From assembly GCF_964275005.1 (NCBI RefSeq), contig NC_092702.1, forward strand, positions 8,356,330 to 8,420,329: DNA of 64,000 bases, given 5' to 3'. Below are positions 10,324 through 22,300 of the stretch, in pieces. Numbering within the stretch: the stretch's first letter is position 1; each line of letters begins with the position of its first letter. The notes below the pieces were generated by a model. It had not been told where the DNA came from and did not search any database. It saw only the letters and a program-made list of their open reading frames with translations. The position numbers and the translations under genes are program-made. Source of the stretch: Diadema setosum. Lineage: Eukaryota; Echinodermata; Echinoidea; Diadematoida; Diadematidae.

Positions 10324-13322
10324 GTAAGGTTCTTTTCTCTTTATCATCCGCGGTTCTCCTCTCATCGTCGATTTTAAGGTACCGTGAATTCCAGTCATAA
10401 CGTCTGAACGGTATAGCGACACATATATTTCAATAGCTGGGACTGTAGAAAATGAACTGTCGCCGTGGTTAAAGCATAGCGGGCGGTCGCGTTATATCAA
10501 TGCTTGGTACGCGGTAGTTAAAGTGTAGTGGGTGATTTCAAGTTCGGTGCACGGCGCTTTATATGTTAGCGTTACTGCTAACGTTAAGTCTGCAAACAGG
10601 GCTTGTGCTCTCTCGATCTCAGCACTAGCACTGGCAATAAAAGCAAAGCAACCGGAAAATCAGTCGGTGTGAGTGTTGGCGTTTGGGGGGTTTACCTCAA
10701 AATGACATTTAAGATTTAGATCTAAATAATTTACATAGCCTTACGTATAAAATAGGCATAGACCTCTAGTTCTAGTCTGATGCCAGGTACGATTGCTGGG
10801 CTTGGGTGTTGAATGTTTAGCGAGACAATAAGAAGGAGCTGATCCGCTGTTTTGTGTTTGTGATGGCCATTTACATAGATTGTGCGCTTTTCCCCCATTG
10901 ACTGACACTAGCTCCCGTGGAAGGATTAATATCATCTTTGTATCTTCATGTTTGGGGCGCTAGTGTATTGTACTTTTGCACCTGTTTGTCAACTGATCTC
11001 CAAACATGCACAAAATCACCCTTGTTATTCAGTAACTATAGTAAATCACTTGCATCTGAGTCTCCAAAGTTGAATAGAAGTTAAGTTAGTGGAAAATTGA
11101 GCAAAGAAACTGGGATTCCATCAGGATTCTAACCCGAGACCTCTGGATGCTAGCCCGGTGCTCTACCGACTGAGCTATAGAAAGCCCTAGTTCAGTGTTC
11201 CTCCCAGAAACCCTAAATTCTCAATGCTCGAATGGCCAGAAGCTACAATGTATAGCAGTGTGTTTGTGTGTGACACACACATACACACTTGAACCTGGCA
11301 TAAACCCGAAGGATAATTCAACTTGGGGATAAATGCGAGGGATCACCGAAGTGATGCAGTTTTTCACACTAGAGTTCTAGTGTTTACAAGTATTGGAAAA
11401 ATCTTTGGAAAATTTTGAGCGCTTGAATCGCTGCACTGTACACAAACACAGTACGAATACGTTCAGGGCATGCACTATTCCAGGGTTGATCAAGCGTTTG
11501 ATACTGGGGTACCGCATCAGAGGCTCCTTCATCGCCTCAAGTATCTTGGAATCCAGGGCTCAACTACTTTCATGGATTTTACACTTTGTTACAGAAAGGG
11601 AACAAACGGTTGAAGTCCAAGGATCATCCTCTAGACCTGTCCATGTTTCTTCAGGAGTGCTCCAAGGCACGGTTCTGGACCCATTGCTTTTCTTAACATA
11701 TATCAATAATCTCCCTGATAAACTTTCATCGAATGTCTGCCTATTCGCAGACGACTGTGTAGTTTACTGTCCCATTAAGACACACAAAGATTGTGTCATA
11801 CTTCAACGAGATCTACGTACCCTAGAGACGTGGGGAAAGAGATGGCAAATGAAATGCAAGCATTACAAATGTAATGTTTCAATATGCACTTCACAAGGAA
11901 GTCTCGACCCATTCATGACACGTACACCTTATCCGGTCATCAATTAGATGTCCAGTCATAAATACCTAGGAGTTGTTTTATCAGACAACTTGAAATGGAA
12001 TAGACATATTGATACAACCACAGCTAGAGCAAGCAGTATGACTGGCTTCCTCCGTCGTAATCTACATAATGCACCAAGAAATGTTAAACTCCAAGCATAT
12101 AAGAGCCTAGTGCATCCCCACTGGAGTATTGCTGTACAGTGTGGGACCCTTTCACTCTACATTACATCAAGAAGATTCAAGCAGTACAAAATAGAGCAGC
12201 TAGTTTCATATGTAATGACAACAAATGGCAGTCTTCCGCCTCCGGAATGATAAAGGATCTTAAACTTCATCCACTCCCAGAACGACTTAAGCTTTTAAGG
12301 ATGGGAAGGATTGGAATAATCTGCCGAGCAATATTAAACAGATTCATAGATTTGATACATTTAACGAAGCGCTCCAGCATCACCTCCGTTGTGATTAGCT
12401 GCACATCACACCACAGTGCTGAGTGATACTCTGTCCAGAGTTTTTCAGTGTATTCATCCAGATCCAGATCCAGATCCAGATTTGGTCTGAATGTAAAGAC
12501 ACAGCAGCATTTTCTCTGGTGTCATTGTCATTGAAAAGCTAAAATTTGTTTTCACCTTTTCCTCGGCCAAGTCTTGCATTAGCGGTTGTAGCTTCAAAGC
12601 GGTTTCAAGAGCGCGTGCGTGAGTGTGTGCGCGAGTGTGTGCTGCCACTGGCCCTTATGACTTTCTCTTTCATTTCTATCTTTTTTGTTTCATTTTCAGA
12701 TAGAATATATTCCTAAATTTTCCTTTCCTTCATTTCAATCATTTCTTTGTGGTTTTCCTCATTGTCTAACTTTAACAATTTCCTATGTAACCATACTTTC
12801 TGCCTAATCGTTCAGATTTGTTTCCTTCATGGGTTGTTTTTCCCTCCAACTACAAGGGTCTTTCATTTCTATACTCTCCAATGTCTTTTTCTTATGTGCC
12901 GTTTTTTATGAATCCTTTTCTTTATTTCCTTTACTGCATGTATAATTCTTTCTTTCCTTCCTATTCATTTTTGCTTTCATCCAGTTTTGATTCAACTCAT
13001 TCTATTATTCTACAGAAGCTAGTGCTTTGTTGTTTAAATCTTTATTTTTTCTTTGCTTTCCTCTTTTCTTTAAAAACATATCCATCTCTCCCTTGCTTCC
13101 CTTTATATTGCAAGTCTCTCTTCTTTCTTTCCTTCCATTATCTTTTAGTGTACTCTCTATTTTGTATACCTTTTATTTCATTTTTTTTTTCCAGGTTTAA
13201 CTTCTTAATATCTTTTCTTTCATTTTCTTTTCCCCCTATTCCTAGCCTTTTCCTTTACATACTATGTATATTCTTTCATCCTTGTCTTATAACCACATTT
13301 TTCACAATCTTCTTTCATTCAT

Positions 13323-13354
<32 letters not shown>

Positions 13355-16300
13355 CCTCACACATACTTTTTTTTAATTTTCAGTAATCTCTATTTGATTT
13401 CTGTAATTTCACATAACAAATACATACGCGCGCACGCGCAAACACACACATACGCACACAACACGAACAACCCCAATCCTCAATCAATCGCTACCGCAAC
13501 TGGTACATGCTGAAAGGTGGGAAAAAAAGTACATCGTTTTAAAGATACTATAGATGGACTTGCCCTGATTGCTATGAGATAGCTCAGCTACATTCAGATC
13601 AATTGCGGCGCTGTGCTGCTGTGAACATGTTTGAGACGTACACCGTGCTGCGCTGTCTGCTCCTGTGCAACGCAGTTATCGCAGAGCGAGTGGCTGTGAT
13701 CGACATACTTGGAGAAATGTAAAGGTGTCAAAATGGTGAAAATTCTATTTCTGCTGGAGTTGAATCTCACTCAGATGCAAATATTTGAGGCTGTTGGATA
13801 TTTAGAGTGAGTTCGTGCATGTTTGGAGATCATTTGATAAACAGGTGTGAAAGTACACAAGTACCAATTTCGGTGTTGGTGGTTGGTTACAGCATTGCCG
13901 TGCGAGACCCACATTCATTTCCACATTAGATGCATGTTTTATGTGCAAAGACAAAGTCTATGCAAAGGCGATATGGTCACCCATGTAACATACATGAACA
14001 CTCTAACATTAGACCTGGCTACATAAATCTGAGTCTGGGAGCAAAATTAAGATAGGCCCTAGTTCTGTTTCAAAAAGGGGATGAAATTTGTGGCATTTTG
14101 ATCCGTAAAGCAAGCCACCCATGATTTGTCCATAATGTCGTACAAAATTTGACTGCCAACTACATACATAATAAACCTATGCTGTTGTGGGCAGTCAAAT
14201 TTTGGCACGGGAGGTTGAGCCTTGGTGCAGATTTTTTAATCGCGCGCAATCACTTTTTTCGTCACCAGGTTCTTGCAGACCTCGCCTTGCTGTGATTCCA
14301 ACACCTACTAGTGCTGGGGATCGATAATTGTGATTGGTATCATTTCGGTAATCTGACCGTTGATGTTGGAGCTCGATTTAGGGAAGTTGGATGGGAGATA
14401 GCACTAGCACTAGCACCAAACTTGAAACAACACTGAACAAGTTCATTTATTGATACTGGAAATTTGCAGCTACCATTGTCAAAGGGAAGGGGCCCACACT
14501 TTGTCACCCCACACTCCCATATGGAGACAAAGCACATAAAAGACATGTGCGAGGGACTGCAAGACAAGACATACATTTGATTGATCCAGATTTTGACCAA
14601 AAAGAAGAAGTCTAGGCCTACTGCCTGGTTACTGGCACTAATGACAGTGATGTTATGATTCTAAACTCTAATCTCTAAATTAATGTAGGAAAGATTTTCT
14701 TATGTTACCCCCCCCCCCCCCGAATTTTGGCATACTTACCACTCTACTTGTACACTATCCTACCCTTGTTACCTTTTGCACGGATGTGTGCATGCACACA
14801 TATTTGGCAAATGATTGGGACAGTGTGTATCCATGCATTAGGTAACAAGGGTGGAGTACTGCTAGTGTAGAGTGGTATGACAAAATATACACTACCCTTC
14901 TATACTTGTAAAGACTAGTAGAATATTACACATTCCATCAACTTGATACTGACATGCGTTAAGGGTAGCAATTATTCCCCCTGCTTTTTGAAAGCAGTTG
15001 GTTAGTCAAGTGCTCTTTCATTATGCTAGAAAAGTGAATTTTTGTGGAATTTTCTTTATATTTTCTTTATATTGTTGTCCACTCATACGTCATAACCTCT
15101 AGTAGTCTCCTCATCCAGTAGTTCTAACACCAAAACTTTAAAAATTCATAACTTTTTCATCGATTGTCCAATTTTCCTCAAACTTCCACTGATGTGTTCT
15201 ACTAATTTTGCTGCTTTCATGCAATCCACATTGCTCTTTGGGTTTGGGTTCCCTTTAAGGTTTGGAGGAAAAGGGATTCAATTCTACTAACGAAACGGAA
15301 CATTGAACACATATCAAAGCTTTCCCAAATTTAATATCATGGGGAATCTGCATTTGCTATACAAAACCCACAAATTAACAGCTCATTTTCATGCATGGTT
15401 CTCGTGGATATATGATGTAGTAAATAGAGAAGTTCTAATTTGCAGATAATGATTGTTCACAGGTACAAACCAGAAAAAAAAAAAAAAAAACACCAAACAA
15501 ACAAACTTGAAAGCATAGAAAGTTAAGTTGCAAACAGCACATGCCTAGATTTATAATGAGGGATATTCTGTTCATAGACAATAATTCCTAACAAAAATTT
15601 GCCCAGTGCCAAAATTATTCAGTTAAGTTGCAAACAGTACATGCCTAGATTTATATGAGGGATATTCTGTTCATAAACAACAATCTGCAACAAAAATTTG
15701 CACAGGGCCAAAATTGTTTTTATCCTATCAAGTTATAAGAAAAAGCCTTCCTTCGGTAAAAAAAGAAAATAAACAACCACATTTTTTTAAAAGGCATGTT
15801 CACCAACCTGCCTCTGTGAAAGAAAAAAAGAAAGGAGGCAGTGCTGTTTCCATTATAAGTACAGTTAAACTCGCCTAAGTCGACATCGCATATGTCGAAT
15901 AATCGCGCAAGTCGATGATTTTAAAAAGTCCCGATTTTTCCCCATTGACTTACGTGTATTAATTCACTTACAAGTCAAATTTTGTAAGTCGAATACTCGC
16001 CTAAGTCGATGAAATTCCAAGAACACTTTCACGGAAAAACCATTAAATTCACTGTGCCTAAATCGAATAAGATTTTATTGTGCAATAAATCACTGTCAAA
16101 ATCACGAGACGTCAGTTTTTGTTTACATATAAGACCTAGCCCGACCAGACAGGTGACAAAAAATGATCTAAAGTATCAAAATTCAAAGCGATCGCATGCG
16201 ATCGTGTTTGGAGGTCTGCTGGTACTAATAGCCCTGTCGCGCTACGTACGTACAGCGACTGGGCTATGTATAGTTGTGCGTACAGCGACTGGGCTGTGTA

Positions 16301-19300
16301 TAGTCTCAGTGTATGTTTGCAGTCTGCGCTGTGCAGTGGATGGATGAAGCTGCCGAGTTTTCAAAGCGGAAAGTAGGGGGAAAGTTACGGGCACGGGTAA
16401 ATCAGAATTACAACTCTACACGCATTTCAAGCCATGGTATGGTAAACTGGAATCAATCACTGCTCAAATATCGTTCATATATTCACTTCCCCAAGGTTTA
16501 ACAAGGGTGTAAAGTAATCGGACCTGTGCCAATACTAATGCACTGTCCATGCAAAGTTAGCCGCGGCCCTGCCGGGCGACCCGTGCTGCGGCACACCTCT
16601 CCAGCTCTCGGCTCCAGAGTAGACAACATACATGTACATTTATACATAATGTACGTGTGGTGTAACTGTTGTTAAGTCGATTTTTATCGACTTACGCACA
16701 AGTCGAAAATCGCCTAAGTCGATATGTTTTGCTCAGTCCCGAGAAGATCGACTTATGCGAGTTTAACTGTAATTGATTTAATTGTTTGTTTACAATTTAT
16801 CTGTTTATTCATTCATTTAAATGCAGTTTAAAAAAAAAAATGATCTTGAGATTCACTCATATTCCTCATCATTTGTTGAATATCAAACAAAGAATGCTTT
16901 CACTCTGTTTCTACCATGCCAGGCACTTCTTCAGTCGATTCACAGGGGCTTCCCCCAAGAAGTCCATGCTCACAAGAGAGGTAAGAAATGAATGTATGCT
17001 TTTCACTGGCATTTTTTTGTGTAGTACAGTAGCAACCAACCTTTGCTCTCTGAAACTATAGGTCATTGTGTAGCAGTGTGTAAGTAATCTCACATCTGTA
17101 CAAAACAAGTATTGAAATTGACTTTGAATTATGTCTTCCCATTGTACAGATGACCAGAACAAGTTTCATTGATATGCATCCAATCATTTATTTGTCCCCC
17201 ATTTTTTCTATGCCTGCACTAACAGCATGAATACCTGTTTGAGATAAGTCTATGCTCTAGCTTTGATTTCATATTCTCTTGCAATCAGTGAAACACTGTC
17301 TATTCATAATCCTTTCTTTGTTTGATGTTTCCCTTTAACTCTTTTTCTGCAGGAAGAAAAGGACTTTGAAACTGAAGTGAACAAAATAGAAGTGTAAGTA
17401 CTGGTATATGTTTTGGAATACATTGTACCAATAATCGTAGGCAAGGTTTAAGACAAATTTGAAAGATGATTTTGATATGTATATCCCTCTCTTTCCATAT
17501 ATTTTTAAATCTTATTATATATCCATGTTTAAATTGCAATCAAAGCTATAAAAAAAAAAAACATGTTTAGTGACAACACATTTGATGTAGATCAGTTGTT
17601 ATGGAATAGACATTCAAAAGAAGTATTCCCTTTATATGCTTTTAATTTTCATGTGCTGCTGAATTTCAAATTCAATCAAACCGTATCAACAAAGCCTTTC
17701 AGATGGGTAATAATAATATGGGAACCTTTGTACAAAAGAGTTGGGGTTTGGTGAAAAATTTATAGTGATGACATCGGCTCAAGCTTATTTTTACAGTGTG
17801 TTGTTCAGGGTATTGTCATGTCAGAATCTTAAATAGGAAATTTGGGGGTACTGAGTATTGTCTCAACAAGGCATGTGGTGACAAAATACAAATAATCTAG
17901 CATTCTTTTCAGAAGTGATTTGAGGTAGGCCATCTGACCATGGACCTAGTATGACAGCATTAAATGATGACAATGTGTGCATTGTTCTTCATAGTCGCTA
18001 TAATACTATTCGTACATGTAATAGTTTACATGCATTTAGATATTCAATCATTTGTCCTTCCAAATTGTTGAAAGTTGAATTGATAATTGTATCACCTTGT
18101 ATTATATATTTCCTTTTATTGATGAAAAAAAATAATTAAATTGAATTGAAAATTTTTGAAATTTTTGAAATTTGTTGATACCTCCTTGCCTGTCTGTTGT
18201 TCTGTGTGAGCAGGCTGGATGAAGCCACAAAGAGGCTGTACAAGGACATGAGAAAGTGTATCGAGGCCATGACATCACTGTCCAAGCACCAGTGTCGGGT
18301 GGCCCACAACCTCGCTGCCAGCCCCATCCTCAACACCGAGCAGGAGCTGAAGACCCTGGAGGGCATCAGCGCCTCCATCAGCAAGATCGACGAACTCACG
18401 CACGAGCTGGTATGTATACTCGATGCGGTTTGTGTCCGGTCTGATTTCGTGCATTTGTTTGTGTCTGTTTCTTGGTTTTTGTTTGATTGTTTGCGTGTTT
18501 CTTCCAGCCCACACGCTGTGTCATTGGTAGGAATGTTGAGCTCACGGGCGAACTTGAATGGATTCTGTGCATGGGTGTGTTTGTGTTAGTCCACTTCCGT
18601 TTGTCCCATTTACTGTGTCTTCCCTCTAACATCACCCTCATCAAAAGAAATTGAAGGGGTCAGTGCAATATAGTGCTAACCCACACTTCTGTCAAAATTG
18701 AGTTACATGCATTTTCATAATCCTTATCCTTCACTCTAATCTCCGTGAGGATATCATATTTGAATTCAACAAATAAGATAGTAAAAAATGCATGCATTTG
18801 TGTTTTATTAATGTACAATATATGGACTTTCCAAACATTCAACAGCGATTATCTCAAAATGACTATTATGTGGGTTAGCACTATATTGCACCGACCCCTT
18901 CAATTATCCACGCAAGGAGATATAAATCCATTCCTTGGTATCTCTTTAAATGTGTCTGTCCACTTGTAATCATGTTTTTCTGATTGCTGTGGATCATGTT
19001 TTCTTTTCTTTCTTTCTTTTTTGACACTGGTTCACCTCTGCAGGATTTGCAGATTCACCTCTGAGCTAGTATGCTTTGTGATTCTGTTTGCCTGTCTCGG
19101 TCTAAATCTGTGTTCATATTTTTATGTCCAACCCTAAATCATTATTTTTTATGCCTCCGCCACGAAGTGGCGCCGGAGGCATTATGTTTTCGGGTTGTCC
19201 GTCCGTCCGTCCTTCCGTCCGTCCGTAATGAATTTTGTGGACAAGGTAACTATCGAAACCTGTTGAGGTATCCTAATGAAACTTGGTGTGTGTGTGTGTA

Positions 19301-22300
19301 TTAGGGGGTGAAGTTGTGCCTATCAACTTTTGAGTGCACATGCTCAAGGTCAAAGGTCAAAAGGTCAAGGTCAAATACATAAAATGTCACTATTTCCACC
19401 ATATCTATTGAATGCCTGAAGATATTTTCTTGAAACTTAATGTATACATGTTTTACCCAATTAAGATTCTCTGGTGAAAGTTTGGGTCATGAGGTCAAAG
19501 GTCAAAGGTCAAAAGGTCAGGGTCAAATACATAAAATTTCACTATTTCCACCATATCTATTGAATGCCTGAAGAGATTTTCTTGAAACTTAGTGTATACA
19601 TGTATTACCCAATTAAGATTCTCTGGTGAAAGTTTGGGTCATGAGGTCAAAGGTCAAAGGTCAAAAGGTCAAGTAAAAATATTGAAACTTCTTTTTTTTC
19701 TCTGTACCTTGGAAAATTGTTCAAGGTATCTTCATGGAACATAGTATATACATAATACTGACTGGAAGTGATTATCTAAAGAATGTAGGGTTCATGGGGT
19801 CAATGGTCAGGGGTCAAAGGTCAAGTGCAAGACTTCAAAATTTTACTATTACCCTCATATTTATGCAATGCCAGCAGGGTAATTTTTTTACACTTGGTGT
19901 ATGCGTGTGTAACCTAATAGAAATTCTCTGGAAAGTTTTTTTTTTCTCTTTTTGCCTCAAAGGTCAAAAGGTCAAAGATCAAGTGAAAGTGCTGAACTAA
20001 CTTTTTCCTCCATATCTCGGAAGTGGCTCAAGTTACCTTGAAACTTAGTATATATTATGCATGTTCTACCTGAAAGTAATTATCTTATGAATTTTAGGGT
20101 CAAGGGCTAGATGAAAATGGTAACAATTTACTATTCAATTCAGAAATTGCACTTTTTCTCCACACCTGTACCTTGAAAATTACTCAATGTCTAAATGTAT
20201 GAATGGGTCAAAGTCAAGTTAAAGTCCTTAAATCCCTAGATACATGCTCTCCTATTCATCCAATTAAACCTACGTCAAGGAAGGTGAACATTCAGCACAT
20301 TTGTGACAAACTTGTCATTCCAATATTTTGCCAATTTTGTGAAAATGTAATCACACAGTGTCCACATGTACTATCTACACCTATTGGGAAAATCATGCAT
20401 TATGGCGGAGGCATACCAGTCGCCAAAGCGACATTTCTAGTTAATATATTTATTTCCCCTAAACATAGCCTACAACTGCAAAAGCTCACACGTGATCACA
20501 GAAATATATTAAGTTCATCTGAATACTAGGGTCAGTCTGTGCAGTAGTGGTTGATTTTGTGTCAGTGTGTCTGTTTGTTGGAATATGTGTATATGTATAT
20601 AGTTATATTTGTCATGTGTCTCACTGTACACTGTCTCAGTTGTTGAGATCTATGGAATGGCCTGTTGTTTCTATAGCCTCATTTTTCTTTTCTTTTTTTG
20701 CAACCTTTTGTGTATGCCTGTGTGTACTACTTAGGTTTGTGTGCCAGATGATGTTTTTGTGCTACGGGATGATATTTTGTAGAGATGGGAAGGTCTTTTG
20801 TTCAAAGGTAACAGGAAATTACCACAACGGATGACTGGCGAGAGATGGAACACACAGAATAATCCATATTGAAGGGATTGAAATGCTATTTATGGTAGTT
20901 ATTTGTCACAATATAAAGGTCAAGTGACTCCTAATCTCTTAGAACTATCATTTAAGGCCTGAGACTAGATCATTCTGTATGTAACTAACAGTAAAAGTCA
21001 TTATAATATATAATTATCACTTTAGGTCATATAGAGTCATATTGTATGGGTTAGTTCTTGTATTTAAGAGAGAGTAATAAATACCTTCAATTTTGGCAAC
21101 ATCACAAACAAGCCCACAATTAGCTAGCTGTGCACAACTTTTCGCAACTTCCACAAGTATCTTTTGTTCCTTGTATGCATGAAAGCTGTGGTGACACTAG
21201 CAAGACTTTGCGAAGTTTAAGTTCTGAAGAGTTTTGCCATTGTGACCACAAACTTGCAGAAAACTTCTCAGGAAACTTCTTGTGAAACTTCCCACTCAAA
21301 GGAGGGAAATTTCCCGAACCCCCACAAAATGTCCTTGAACATAGCTGAAGATTATGCAGTCTAAACACTCGCAACTGAAACTTTGCGAAGTGTGTCACAT
21401 GACCAGTCCACTGCCTGTTTGTGGTGGTGCCTCCAAAATGGATGCTCATTTCAATGTACGTGTGTGCAATGTTTATGTTCAATCAATAGCTGTCAGACGG
21501 CACACTCTTTCTTCTTTGTTGGGCATGTGCGCCAGTTTAATACCCAAACTTTGAAAACTGAAACTTAGAGGATTTTAGGGGCTAGTGTGAATGGGCAAGC
21601 AAAGCTTGGGAAGTTTTGTGGGTGTGACCGTGGCTAGTGTGTACCCACATTTTGTACCTCAATGTTACCGTATAACACACTTTATTTGTCATTTGTATGT
21701 AACATGAAAATGTTCTCGTGTGGGAGAACATGAGGCTCAGGAAAGGACTGACTGTGGGTGAACATTACAAATGGTCTGCTATCACTTTATCACATGTATG
21801 CTGTCTGGCATTTAAAGGGATTGTACAGTTATGGTTGAGACCTAACATCAGGTTTCTAACATTTTTGGTGAGATAATGAGAAACCTCATTTGAAATATGA
21901 AAGAGCATGTAATTCCAAGAAAAATTCAATGTTTATTTGATGAAAATTGGTCTTGAAATGGCTGAGATATCCAAAAAGTGATCCTAATAAAACTTACAGG
22001 CCACTTTTTTATAAGGATCACTTTGTTTAACCTGTTTTTGGAAATCTCAATCATTTCAAATCCGATTTTCATCAAATAAACTTTTAAAGGTAGGGAATCC
22101 CATTTGTACGCCTTAAATGAAGAGTTGTATAAATACAGTGGTATGTTGAAGAGAGTATTATTTTAGAAACTCCCATAAAGTATTGAAAGTGGAAGGTAAC
22201 ATTTAGTACATTTTTTTGACCGTTAGATTTTGAATTGAATTGTTTTCGGGGCTCACCGTAAATTCCAGTACATTACTGGGCTACCTTTGCAGACCCTTGT

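Noticed and set aside
12818-13513. 231-residue plus-strand frame
   Set aside because: Phe/Ser/Leu/Tyr-rich product of T/C-rich intron DNA ending in a CA repeat; lies inside BIN3 intron 1 and has no recognisable domain.
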